Numbered from the stretch's first letter, positions 7,377-14,827 are shown. The stretch is DNA of 18,756 nucleotides from JBGPIT01 sp041485125 (GCA_041485125.1 JBGPIT010000051.1:1-18756), one strand, 5' to 3'. The notes: generated by a model not told the origin, from the sequence alone. Program-made: numbers and translations.

Positions 7377-8288
7377 TCAGCGCGAACGCCGCGCCTTCGA
7401 CGCGCGTGCGTCGCTCCGGCTGCCCCGGCCGCCTGCGGCCTTCCCGGCGCGTGCGCTGCGCATCTTCGAGGTCGCCTTCGCCGCGGACGCCTTGGTGCGG
7501 GTACGACGGCCGCTCGTCGGTGCGGCGCTCCCGCTTGCCTTCGCCCGCGCGACGGCGCCGCCACGACGAGCCGCGGTCGTACGCGCTTGCGCGCCGGACC
7601 GCTTCTGCTTGGCGCGCTTACCGGCGGCAACCTTGCCACCCGATCCCGACGTCGCGCGCGCCCGCCCGCCTTGCGTCGCTGCCGACGACCGCGCCTTCGC
7701 GACGCGACCCCGCGCGCGTCCGGCGCGTGCCTTCGGCACGCCGCGACGGCGACGGCTCGATTCCGACTTGGCATGCGACGACTCGCTGCCGCCGAAGATC
7801 AAGGTCTTCACCGTGTTCACCAAGCGAGTGGTCGCGGGCGTCTCGAGCGCGGCCTCGCGAGCGGCGATCTCGGCGCCGAGCTCCTCGAGCCGGTCCCCGA
7901 GCTGACGCTCCGCCTTCGGGAACATCTCGCCCTCTTCCTCTCCGACGTGGTGCTCGACGTTCTCCCGCAGCACCGTCACTTTGGCGTCGTACTCCTCGTC
8001 GGACGGCGACATGCCTTCGATCTCCTCGAGGAGCGTCTTCACCACGTTGTGCTCTTCCTGGGCCTCGAGCACGAGATCTTTGGTCTCCTCGTCGTGGCGC
8101 TCTTCGGACGCCTCGCGGACCGCCGGATAGAAGATCTCCTCTTCGACCTGGGCGTGGCGGTCGAGCGCCCCCTTGATCCGTTGGAAGATCTCCTGCTTCC
8201 GGTCCTTACGCTCACCGGCTTTCTCGTAGCTCTGGAAGAGCTTCTTCACCGCCGCGTGATCCTTCTTCAACAATGCCGTGGCATTCAT
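7377..8288 (-). CDS. Hemerythrin-like (HHE) protein with a Lys/Ala/Arg-rich histone-like tail
   Basis: This 303-residue protein has an N-terminal four-helix HHE cation-binding domain (about 1-145) with likely iron ligands H11, H45, E49, H80 and H113/H114 with E118 (motifs RHAQVEEEIFYP and HHVGEEEGEMFP). Such domains bind a di-iron centre and are linked to oxygen, nitric oxide or peroxide sensing and iron handling. From about residue 170 to the end the chain is low-complexity Ala/Lys/Arg/Ser/Gly, resembling histone H1-like or AlgP-type bacterial tails, so nucleic acid or nucleoid binding is inferred. The start ATG at 8288 was chosen because the family domain begins there (MNATALLKKDH) and AAAGGA lies about 10 bases upstream. 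The open frame continues to 8594, but that extension lacks family character. The composition shift at the tail is the main oddity. Confidence 0.9.
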   Translation of the reverse strand: MNATALLKKDHAAVKKLFQSYEKAGERKDRKQEIFQRIKGALDRHAQVEEEIFYPAVREASEERHDEETKDLVLEAQEEHNVVKTLLEEIEGMSPSDEEYDAKVTVLRENVEHHVGEEEGEMFPKAERQLGDRLEELGAEIAAREAALETPATTRLVNTVKTLIFGGSESSHAKSESSRRRRGVPKARAGRARGRVAKARSSAATQGGRARATSGSGGKVAAGKRAKQKRSGAQARTTAARRGGAVARAKASGSAAPTSGRRTRTKASAAKATSKMRSARAGKAAGGRGSRSDARASKARRSR

Positions 8289-8437
8289 AGAGGTAGATCC
8301 TTTCTTTGCTGCCGCATCGGACTCGTACGGCGTCGTCGAGCAAGCGGTGCGCCAACGCCCGGACCCGCGAGAGCAGCGTAAAACGCCGACATTCGCGCTC
8401 TCGGCGCGCTGTGCGCGGGAGAGCTCATAACGTCTTT

Positions 8438-8454
8438 GTACAAGTGGCTTGTAC
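8438..8454. promoter_or_regulatory. GTACAAG-TGG-CTTGTAC dyad upstream of the hemerythrin gene
   Basis: A perfect 7-3-7 inverted repeat lies within an AT-richer island (about 8428-8460), 150 bp upstream of the hemerythrin ATG. The half sites are also part of overlapping direct repeats TTGTACAAGTG (8436-8446) and TTGTACCAAGTG (8449-8460). The symmetry and base composition are unlike the surroundings, suggesting a repressor or activator site. No convincing -35/-10 pair could be matched to it. The remainder of 8289-8563 holds no gene I can support. Confidence 0.45.
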
Positions 8455-8532
8455 CAAGTGCCTGCTCCCGCGCCGCGAGGTCCTTGGCATGCAACGTGCG
8501 GGCCAGCGAAGGCGGAGATCCTGGGACTACCG

Positions 8533-8546
8533 GCCCTCCGGAGGGC
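8533..8546. terminator. Palindromic hairpin downstream of the minus-strand membrane protein
   Basis: GCCCTCCGGAGGGC is a perfect 14-bp palindrome (folding as a 5-bp stem with a CCGG loop) 17 bases past the stop of the membrane protein gene ending at 8564. No T tract follows on the minus strand, so this is a weak terminator candidate. Confidence 0.35.
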
Positions 8547-8563
8547 GCGTTCGCGTCGCTGGG

Positions 8564-8989
8564 CTAGCGGTCCAACCGCCGCCGGGCGCGCCACAGGCGA
8601 ATCATCGTGAACGGTCCGAAGCTGAAGGAGACGAGATTGATGATCGTCTCGACCGCCATCTCGGCGGTCATGTCGGCGTACTTGCCGTGCTCGAGATTGA
8701 AGAGCGTGTCCATCGCGCCGAGGAAGACCATCGCGCTCCCGGCCGCGATGCCGAACGGAATCGCCGTCGGGTTACCGCGCACGAGCAAGATCGCCGCGAC
8801 CACCAAGCACGCCGCCATGTAGCCGTCGGCGAGCGGGAAAGCGTTCTCGAAGGCGAGGTAGGCCGGATCGTTGCTTGTCTGCACCGCGCCGGCCGTGAAA
8901 TACGCCGTCCAGTACGCGAGCGTCCCGAGCGCCGCCACCAGCATCAGGATCGCATGCACGCGATCCGCCCGGGTCACCTGCGCCGCCAC
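8564..8989 (-). CDS. Small integral membrane protein of unknown function (four predicted helices)
   Basis: This 141-residue protein starts at a GTG (8989); no ATG is available and the ribosome site is weak, so the start is uncertain. Four hydrophobic stretches are visible: about 13-34 (ILMLVAALGTLAYWTAYFTAG), 57-70 (YMAACLVVAAILLV), 75-95 (TAIPFGIAAGSAMVFLGAMD) and 112-130 (VETIINLVSFSFGPFTMIRL). The C-terminus is Arg-rich (RLWRARRRLDR), consistent with a cytoplasmic end. An acidic/polar loop with NLEHGKYADMTAE lies between helices 3 and 4. I do not recognise the family. It is divergent from the 9025-9393 membrane protein with only 35 bp between start codons. Confidence 0.8.
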   Translation of the reverse strand: MAAQVTRADRVHAILMLVAALGTLAYWTAYFTAGAVQTSNDPAYLAFENAFPLADGYMAACLVVAAILLVRGNPTAIPFGIAAGSAMVFLGAMDTLFNLEHGKYADMTAEMAVETIINLVSFSFGPFTMIRLWRARRRLDR

Positions 8990-9024
8990 GATCCAGAGCT
9001 AGCAAAGGAGCGAGTCGAATAGAA

Positions 9025-9393
9025 ATGACCATCGTCGAGAGCATCGCCATCGGCATCGTGATCGGCATCGTCGGCGAGGCCGGCGCGCGCATCCTCGACC
9101 TGTGGCGCTACCGTGCGGCGCACTATCCGATCTTGAACGTGCTGCTGATGTTCGGCGTCGTCATGGGCACGGTTGCGATGCTGGCGGCGACCCTGAGCTG
9201 GGTCACCGTCTTCGCGATCGCCTTCGGCATCGGCCTCGCCTACGAGGTGGTCAACCTCGCCTACTTGGATTGGTGGCGCTTCCCGAACGACCGCCTCGGT
9301 CCGTTTCGCGGCCCGACCGCGTGCGCCGTCGCGATCGCCGTCGCCTGGGGCGCCGTTCCCTTGCTGATCGCCGCGCTCGGCCGCGTGGTGTGA
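9025..9393 (+). CDS. Small membrane protein of unknown function (three predicted helices)
   Basis: This 122-residue protein has hydrophobic segments at about 4-20 (a Gly/Ile-rich helix), 36-72 (long enough for two close helices) and 98-120. A Trp/Tyr/Arg-rich loop (LAYLDWWRFPNDRLGPFRGPTA, about 78-98) precedes the last helix. AAAGGAG at 9004-9010 is 14 bases from the ATG, farther than usual, but no nearer in-frame start exists. The family is not recognised. It shares a 35-bp divergent promoter region with the other small membrane protein gene and converges on the GH57 gene across a hairpin. Confidence 0.8.
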   Translation: MTIVESIAIGIVIGIVGEAGARILDLWRYRAAHYPILNVLLMFGVVMGTVAMLAATLSWVTVFAIAFGIGLAYEVVNLAYLDWWRFPNDRLGPFRGPTACAVAIAVAWGAVPLLIAALGRVV

Positions 9394-9399
9394 CGTCCG

Positions 9400-9420
9400 C
9401 GCCGGCGGCGACCGCCGGCG
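9400..9420. terminator. Hairpin between the membrane protein and GH57 genes
   Basis: A perfect 9-bp GC stem CGCCGGCGG / CCGCCGGCG with a CGA loop fills the 28-bp gap between two convergent stop codons. There is no T tract, but its position argues for a shared terminator. Confidence 0.6.
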
Positions 9421-9421
9421 A

Positions 9422-11842
9422 TCAGTCGAGCTGAATCGCGAGCCGGTCGCCGACGGCGCGGAAGACCCGGATCCACTCGGCCGCATCGGCGTCGTCCTGG
9501 GAGGCGCGGAGCTGATCCGGGTAGACGTCGCGCCGCAGTCGGTAGCACGCGTTCTGGACGGCCCACAGGTTCGACTCGAACGGGAGCACCTCGGTGAGCG
9601 CGACCGCCGCGGCGAGCTTGCGGAGGGTCTCGAGGTTCGTGGGAGCCGCTCGGAGCGCTACCGCGAGCGACTCGATCCGGCGGCGGAAGGTGTACTCGAG
9701 CGCGGCGGTATCGAGGATGACGGGGACGGTGCGCGCTTCGCGCAGCAGCTCTTCGATGCGCGCGATCGGCAGCGACTCGTCCTCGAGCGCGCGGCGCAGC
9801 TCGGTGTTGACGACCACCTCGAGCGCCATCGCGAACGGCTTGGGCAACGGGTTGCCGAGGTCGACCAGGAACCGCATCAGCGGCGCGTGCTGCTCGAAGA
9901 GCTGGCGATAGACCGTTTCCGCGTCGGCGATCGTCGACTCGATCAGGCGGTCGACGATGCGGCGCTGCTCGTCGTGGAAGAGCGAGCGCAAGGAGTAGGT
10001 CGAGTCGAAATGATGGTCGAGGAGGCGGATCACGTCGGCGAACTCGGCGCGCTCGAACGGCGCCGCGATCGCCGCCGCACGCGCCTCGTGCGCCTCCGGG
10101 CTCTCGAAGAGCCGGATGCCGCCGTGAATGTTGTGGTCGCCGAGGTGGAGCACGCCGAAGCTGAAGCGCGCCGACTCGCGGGTGATCTCGGAGACGACCT
10201 GCACGCGTCCGATCAGAAGCCGGGTGCGCCCGGCGCGCAGGCTGCGCTCGTCCTCACGCTCGACCGTGTAGCAATGGACGGCGGCCCGCCGGGCGTACTC
10301 GGAGAACATCGAGCTGACGGCGTAGTGCGCGCCCACCTTGGCGAGATCGACCATCGACGGCTTCACCTGCCGCTCGTAGATCGCGCGTCCGTCACCCTCC
10401 TCCGCAACGTTGCTCTTGGCGAGCGCGAGGCGGCGGAGCAGCTCGGGCTCGAGCTGCAACTCGAAGAGCTCCTCGGCGAGCTGGACGGCCCGACCCGCAT
10501 ACCGCAGCAGCTGGACCGGCTCGATGCGCGAGAGCTCGTCGAAGAACCAGCCGCAGCTCGTGTACATGAGCATGGCGTGCCGTTGCAGCTCCAAAAGCTT
10601 CAGCACGGTCACGCGCTCGGCCGGCTCGAGCGGACGGCGCGCATGGCGGTCGAGACACGCCGCGACGTTCGCGGGCGAACGATCCTCGAGGACGTCGGCA
10701 TAGGCGTCGCGCGCCGCCCACGGATCGGCGAGGAAGGAGCGGCCGAGCTCGTCGAAGCGCGGCGCGAGCTCGTCGCGCAGCCAGTCGAGCGCGTCGCGCA
10801 GCGGACCGCGCCAGGCCTGCGTCCACTCCGGCGGTCCGCCGATCCGGCAGCCACAGTCCGCACGCCAGCGCTCGACGCCGTGCCTGCAGCTCCACGACGT
10901 GCCCTCGACGATCTCCGCCTCGTGCGTCGGCGGATGGCGCTCGAGGAAGGCGCCGTAGTTGATGACCTCGACGCCGTGCACCGGCTCGATCTCGTTCAGC
11001 GCGTAGGCGAGCGCCATCTCGCCGTAGCGGTGATGGTGCCCGTAGGTCTCGCCGTCGGTGGCGATGTGGACGAGCTGAGCGCCGTCCCGCGCGCCGGTGA
11101 AGCCGGACGCCAGCCGGCGCGCGAGCTCGCCGCCGTCGCGCAGCAGGCCCTCGAACGCGACCGCGCGTGCGATCGGGTCGTTGTAGAAGAAGAGCGCGAT
11201 CGTGCGGCCCGACGGCAACGTCGTCTGGTACGGCATCGTCGAGTCGACGCCGCCGTCCGCGACGTTGGTCCACGCGCGCTCGCCCATGCGCCGCACCCGC
11301 CGCGCCTGGTGCGAGGCGAGGATCGTGAAGCCGATGCCCTCGGCTGCGAGCGCCTCGAGGGTCGCGACGTCGACGGCGGTCTCCGGCAGCCACATGCCTT
11401 CGGGAGCGCGACCGAAGCGCTGCTCGAAATCGCGGATGCCCCACCGCACCTGAGTCTGGCGGTCGCGCGCCGTCGCGAGCGGCAGGATCATGTGGTTGAA
11501 GGCCTGCGCGATCGCCGAGCCGTGGCCGCCGTAACGCCGCGCGCTCGACGCGTCGGCCTCGAGGATCGCCGCGTACACGTCACGCGCGTTGGCGGCGAGC
11601 CAGCGCATCAAGGTCGGCCCGACGTTGAAGCTGATCCGGGCGTAGTTGTTGACGATCTCGGCGATGCGGCCGTCGCGCCCGAGGATGCGGGCGGTCGCGT
11701 TCGGGGCGTAGCACTCGGCGGTGATGCGCTCGTTCCAGTCGTGGTAGGGGAACGCGGAGTCCTGCAGCTCGACCGCCTCGAGCCAGGGGTTCTCGCGCGG
11801 CGGCTGATAGAAGTGTCCGTGAATGCAAACGTAACGTGGCAA
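9422..11842 (-). CDS. Glycoside hydrolase family 57 protein with DUF3536-type C-terminal region
   Basis: This 806-residue protein acts on alpha-glucans, by family. Numbering from the TTG at 11842, motif 1 is HGHFYQPPREN (8-18), the nucleophile motif is PEGMWLPET with E154, and the acid/base motif is ATDGETYGHHHRYGE with D263, matching GH57 catalytic logic. The long C-terminal part (about 400-806) is of the DUF3536 kind. The start is inferred. The frame stays open to 12103, but that extension overlaps the USP gene and is Arg/Ala-rich nonsense. The only usable start next to the family N-terminus (PRYVCIHGHF) is TTG, with GAGGG four bases upstream. No signal peptide is seen, so it is cytoplasmic. 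No glycogen genes flank it. Its exact reaction (amylase, transferase or branching) is not decidable here. Confidence 0.92.
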   Translation of the reverse strand: MPRYVCIHGHFYQPPRENPWLEAVELQDSAFPYHDWNERITAECYAPNATARILGRDGRIAEIVNNYARISFNVGPTLMRWLAANARDVYAAILEADASSARRYGGHGSAIAQAFNHMILPLATARDRQTQVRWGIRDFEQRFGRAPEGMWLPETAVDVATLEALAAEGIGFTILASHQARRVRRMGERAWTNVADGGVDSTMPYQTTLPSGRTIALFFYNDPIARAVAFEGLLRDGGELARRLASGFTGARDGAQLVHIATDGETYGHHHRYGEMALAYALNEIEPVHGVEVINYGAFLERHPPTHEAEIVEGTSWSCRHGVERWRADCGCRIGGPPEWTQAWRGPLRDALDWLRDELAPRFDELGRSFLADPWAARDAYADVLEDRSPANVAACLDRHARRPLEPAERVTVLKLLELQRHAMLMYTSCGWFFDELSRIEPVQLLRYAGRAVQLAEELFELQLEPELLRRLALAKSNVAEEGDGRAIYERQVKPSMVDLAKVGAHYAVSSMFSEYARRAAVHCYTVEREDERSLRAGRTRLLIGRVQVVSEITRESARFSFGVLHLGDHNIHGGIRLFESPEAHEARAAAIAAPFERAEFADVIRLLDHHFDSTYSLRSLFHDEQRRIVDRLIESTIADAETVYRQLFEQHAPLMRFLVDLGNPLPKPFAMALEVVVNTELRRALEDESLPIARIEELLREARTVPVILDTAALEYTFRRRIESLAVALRAAPTNLETLRKLAAAVALTEVLPFESNLWAVQNACYRLRRDVYPDQLRASQDDADAAEWIRVFRAVGDRLAIQLD

Positions 11843-11914
11843 CGGGCCCTCGCGGGGAGCAGGTGAAGCGGGGCGCGCGGGTGGTGATCGCGCCGCGCTG
11901 ACGAGCGCTGCGTG

Positions 11915-11951
11915 ACGGCTAGCCGTCCCAGCTAACGCGGGCGAATTCGCC
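11915..11951. promoter_or_regulatory. Two spaced palindromes upstream of the GH57 gene
   Basis: ACGGCTAGCCGT (11915-11926) and GGCGAATTCGCC (11940-11951) are both perfect 12-bp palindromes with centres 25 bp apart, in the 187-bp gap between the USP and GH57 genes. They might mark regulator sites or a processing/termination structure. Both being chance is possible in GC-rich DNA. Nothing else supported is in 11843-12029. Confidence 0.3.
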
Positions 11952-12029
11952 GCGTCAAGCCGCAAACACCCCCGCCGCGAGCGACCGGCTACTCGTCGAC
12001 GGGTGCGTGGCCGCGTGCGGCGCGGTCGA

Positions 12030-12560
12030 TCAGCGCGACGGCGCGCGACGCGGTCGCGAGGTCGCCTTGTTCGCGAGCGCGGACTTCGCGCGCCGGGCCA
12101 CACGTGCCGCGGCGTCGGGACGGACCGTCAGCACCGGGACCGGCGAATGGCGGACGACCTTCTCGGCGACGCTGCCGATCAGCAGATGTGCGAGACCGGT
12201 GCGGCCGACCGTGCCGATGATGATCGAGTCGACGCCGCGGGCGGCGTCCATGATGCGCTGGAACGGATCGCCGAGCTCGACGCGCGGCTCGACCGGCACG
12301 CGCCGGCGGCCGACGACCTTCGCGACCAGCGCCTCGAGGGCCTTTCGGGTGTCGGCCTCGAGGTTCTCGGGCGGGATCCACGCCGTCTCGCCGGCGCCCG
12401 GGAAGCTCGTGACCGGCATCATCTCGGGGATCGCGTGCAGGACGACGATCCGGCCGCGGTTCGCGGCGGCGAGCTCGAGGGCGATCTCCAGGGCCTTGGT
12501 CGCCGCGTCCGAAAAATCGTGGGGAACCAGGATGCGGCGAAACAGCTGCGGCTTTGCCAT
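12030..12560 (-). CDS. Universal stress protein (UspA family) with a basic tail
   Basis: This 176-residue single-domain USP has the ATP-binding signature G-2x-G-9x-G-S, at G116, G119, G129 and S130 (GTVGRTGLAHLLIGSV). The usual LVPHDFS beginning has D15, and the terminal strand is SPVPVLTVRP. These are cytoplasmic ATP-binding proteins of stress survival. Residues about 150-176 are an extra Ala/Arg/Lys-rich extension not needed for the fold. The ATG at 12560 is preceded by AGGAGG (complement of 12569-12574) eight bases away, an excellent ribosome site. It lies 16 bp downstream of the dienelactone hydrolase stop, so the two are probably cotranscribed. Confidence 0.94.
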   Translation of the reverse strand: MAKPQLFRRILVPHDFSDAATKALEIALELAAANRGRIVVLHAIPEMMPVTSFPGAGETAWIPPENLEADTRKALEALVAKVVGRRRVPVEPRVELGDPFQRIMDAARGVDSIIIGTVGRTGLAHLLIGSVAEKVVRHSPVPVLTVRPDAAARVARRAKSALANKATSRPRRAPSR

Positions 12561-12576
12561 CGTTTCGACCTCCTCG

Positions 12577-13314
12577 TCAGTTGCCGGTTGACGCCAGATG
12601 GCGTCCGAAGAACGCGAGCATGCGCCGCCACGAGTCCTCGGCCGCGGCGTCGTTGTACTCGACGTGCATGAGCGGCCGCGTGAGCCACGCGAGCAGCGGG
12701 TGGCCGGCGTCGCTCATGTAGGAGTGGCCGGCATCGTCGTAGATGCGGATGTCGTGCTCCTTGCCGAGGGCATCGAGGTCGGCGATCAGTGCTCTGCCCT
12801 TCGCGGCGAACATGCGGTCCTGGCCACCGTAGCCGCCGGTGAGCGGGCACACGCGCCCGAGCTCTGCGCGCGGTCGTGGGTCGCCGTAGAAGACCCCCGC
12901 GGCGGCGACGCGCTCGCGCGCGCCGAGCAGGATCGCGAAGCCGCCGCCCATGCAGAAGCCGACGACGCCGACCTTGCCGGTGTCGGGCCGCGTCTCGACG
13001 ACCTCCACGATCGCGTCGAGCGTCTCGACGAGCGGTCCCGTGCCGGAGCGCAGCGCCTGCATCGAGCGCGCGAAGCAGCCGATCCATGTGCCGGACGCGA
13101 AGAGATTCGGCGCCGCCGCCACGTAGCCGTGCGCCGCGAAACGCGCGGCGATGCGGCGGATGTCGTCGTTCAAGCCGAAGATCTCGTGCAGGACGACGAC
13201 CGCGGGATGCGGCCCCGGCGCGCGCGGCGTGAAGATCTCGAGCGGCACGGTTCCCTGCGGCAGCCCGAGCTCGTGGATCTCGTCGGCGGTCCGCGCCTGC
13301 GTTTGCGGTGTCAC
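12577..13314 (-). CDS. Dienelactone hydrolase family protein
   Basis: This 245-residue alpha/beta hydrolase has the Cys-His-Asp triad of the DLH family: C121 (GFCMGG), D166 (GGQD) and H197 (AGHSY), with E44 in the HEIFGL motif. The family hydrolyses dienelactones and related esters. The start is set at GTG 13314 (VTPQTQARTADEIHELG). No other start codon lies between it and codons that overlap the divergent hydrolase gene. The ribosome site is poor (CCGGAA), so translation may be weak or leaderless. The gene lies 36 bp from the start of the divergently transcribed alpha/beta hydrolase. It heads a leftward run with USP and probably GH57. The substrate is unknown. Confidence 0.9.
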   Translation of the reverse strand: MTPQTQARTADEIHELGLPQGTVPLEIFTPRAPGPHPAVVVLHEIFGLNDDIRRIAARFAAHGYVAAAPNLFASGTWIGCFARSMQALRSGTGPLVETLDAIVEVVETRPDTGKVGVVGFCMGGGFAILLGARERVAAAGVFYGDPRPRAELGRVCPLTGGYGGQDRMFAAKGRALIADLDALGKEHDIRIYDDAGHSYMSDAGHPLLAWLTRPLMHVEYNDAAAEDSWRRMLAFFGRHLASTGN

Positions 13315-13350
13315 TTCCGGGTATGCATAGCTCGCCGCCGAGGAGATTGC

Positions 13351-14130
13351 ATGCCGTTCACGAACGTTCCCGGCGCGTCGCTCTACTACGAGGTGCACGG
13401 CGATGGTCCTTGGCTCGCGTTCGCGCACGGCGCGGGCGGCAACCATCTGTCGTGGTGGCAGCAGGTGCCGGCGTTCGCGTCGCGCTTCCGCTGCCTCGTC
13501 TACGATCAGCGCGGCTGGGGCCGCTCGATGTGCGAGGGTGCGCCGGAACCGACGCGCTTCGCGCCCGATCTGGTCGCGCTTCTCGATACCGTCGGCGCGA
13601 CGCGTGCGGCCCTGATCGGCCAGTCGATGGGAGGTTGGACGGTCGCCGGCTGCGCGCTCGCGATCCCGGAACGCGTCACGCATCTCGTCCTCACCGGCAC
13701 GCTCGGCGGCCTCACCGACGACGACATGATCGGGGAGCTGCTCTCGATCGTCCAGCGCCCCGGCCCTCTCGATGGACGGCTCGCGCTCGCAGCGGACTTC
13801 CCGATCCGCGAGCCGGTGAAAACCTACCTCTTCGAGCAGATCGCGGGACTGAATCCCGCCCTCACGCCCGGCGTTCTCGCGGCGCTGCTGAAGCTGCGCT
13901 ACCCGGCCGACAGTTCGCGGCTGCGCATGCCGATCGCGTTCATCGCCGGCGAGCGCGATCAGCTCTTCCCGCCCGACCTCGTCCGGCGCACGCACGCGAA
14001 GCTGCCGGACGCACAGCTCACGATGGTCCCGGTCGCGGGGCACTCGGTCTATTTCGAATGTCCCGAGGTCTTCAACGACGCGCTCGCCGCGTTCCTCGCG
14101 AGCCCGTGCCGCGACGCGACGCCGCGGTGA
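13351..14130 (+). CDS. Alpha/beta fold hydrolase (serine triad)
   Basis: This 259-residue protein has the classic alpha/beta hydrolase layout: oxyanion motif HGAGGN (about 26-31), nucleophile elbow GQSMGG with S92, acid D203 in AGERDQLFP and H231 in AGHSVYFE. YDQRGWGRS (51-59) is the typical segment after strand 4. Members include esterases, haloperoxidases and C-C hydrolases; the substrate is not predictable. The ATG at 13351 has AGGAG at 13341-13345. It is divergent from the dienelactone hydrolase, which uses a different nucleophile (Cys), and is followed after 4 bp by a hypothetical gene. Confidence 0.92.
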   Translation: MPFTNVPGASLYYEVHGDGPWLAFAHGAGGNHLSWWQQVPAFASRFRCLVYDQRGWGRSMCEGAPEPTRFAPDLVALLDTVGATRAALIGQSMGGWTVAGCALAIPERVTHLVLTGTLGGLTDDDMIGELLSIVQRPGPLDGRLALAADFPIREPVKTYLFEQIAGLNPALTPGVLAALLKLRYPADSSRLRMPIAFIAGERDQLFPPDLVRRTHAKLPDAQLTMVPVAGHSVYFECPEVFNDALAAFLASPCRDATPR

Positions 14131-14134
14131 TCGC

Positions 14135-14698
14135 ATGAGCCGTCGCGGTACGGAGTCGGACGGCGACACCGGCGAGCTCCGCGCGGCGGCCGAGCGCTTC
14201 GCGAAAGCGCGCTGGCGTCGCGACCGTGCGGGTGTCGACGTCTACGTCCTGCGCGACGGCGACGCGCCCGCCGAGCTCATCGCGAGCGAGGACACTGCCA
14301 GGGCGCTCTTCGACGTGCTCGCGTCGTTGCCGGCGCGGCTCGAGGCGCGTGAGCGCGAGCTGCGGCGCTTGCAGGAGCGCATCGAGGATCTGGAAGCACA
14401 CGAGACCCGCGAAGCAGCGGCGCCCGCGAACGCCGGGCGCGCGCGCGGACCGGCGACGCTCGAGGACGTCCCGCTCGCCTTGGTGGCGCCGTTTCGGCCG
14501 AGCCCGCAGACCCTCGCCGACGCCAAGCGCGACGCGCTGCTGGCGCTCGCGGTGCAGGCGACGAAGGCGATGCAGCCCGACGCCAAGGAGCTCGAGCGCG
14601 CCCGTCTGAACGCGATGGCGTACGCCGCGAGCCGGCGCGACATGGACGCCTTCTGGGCGGCCAGCAAGCAGCGGTCGGTAAAGCCGCCGAAGCGCTGA
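14135..14698 (+). CDS. Hypothetical coiled-coil protein
   Basis: This 187-residue protein is not recognised. Residues about 13-60 are mixed helix/strand (VDVYVLRDGDAPAELIASED). Residues about 64-92 form a heptad-like, charged coiled coil, and 94-108 is an Ala/Gly linker. A second helical part (125-178) ends in a basic tail (KQRSVKPPKR). No membrane segment, signal peptide, metal motif or nucleotide motif is visible. The ATG at 14135 is four bases after the hydrolase stop; its ribosome site is weak, so coupling to the hydrolase is likely. Codon use matches its neighbours. Confidence 0.72.
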   Translation: MSRRGTESDGDTGELRAAAERFAKARWRRDRAGVDVYVLRDGDAPAELIASEDTARALFDVLASLPARLEARERELRRLQERIEDLEAHETREAAAPANAGRARGPATLEDVPLALVAPFRPSPQTLADAKRDALLALAVQATKAMQPDAKELERARLNAMAYAASRRDMDAFWAASKQRSVKPPKR

Positions 14699-14827
14699 TC
14701 CCCGCCGGTGGCACGACGCACGAGCGAGCCGTCGCGCCCCGGGACGCGGCGCACGGAGTCGGAGGGACACCGCGCGAATCCCTCGGATCGACGAGCGAGC
14801 GGCGCCGCTGCCGAGGCACGCGGCACT

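Noticed and set aside
8429..8458. EcfG-like promoter (GGAAC-N-CGTT) before the hemerythrin gene
   Set aside because: On the minus strand GGTAC is followed by CGTT at 18 bases. That is one mismatch and the wrong spacing, so it was left as an unexplained dyad.
8289..8594. N-terminal extension of the hemerythrin frame
   Set aside because: The domain begins at MNATALLKKDH (ATG 8288) with a ribosome-like AAAGGA. The extension has no recognisable character and overlaps the end of the neighbouring membrane protein gene.
9887..11866. 659-codon open frame on the plus strand opposite the GH57 gene
   Set aside because: It has charged low-complexity composition and no motifs. The minus strand carries the GH57 catalytic motifs over the same interval.
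13315..14169. N-terminal extension of the dienelactone hydrolase frame
   Set aside because: It overlaps the divergent hydrolase on the opposite strand and has no family similarity. The family N-terminus starts near 13314.
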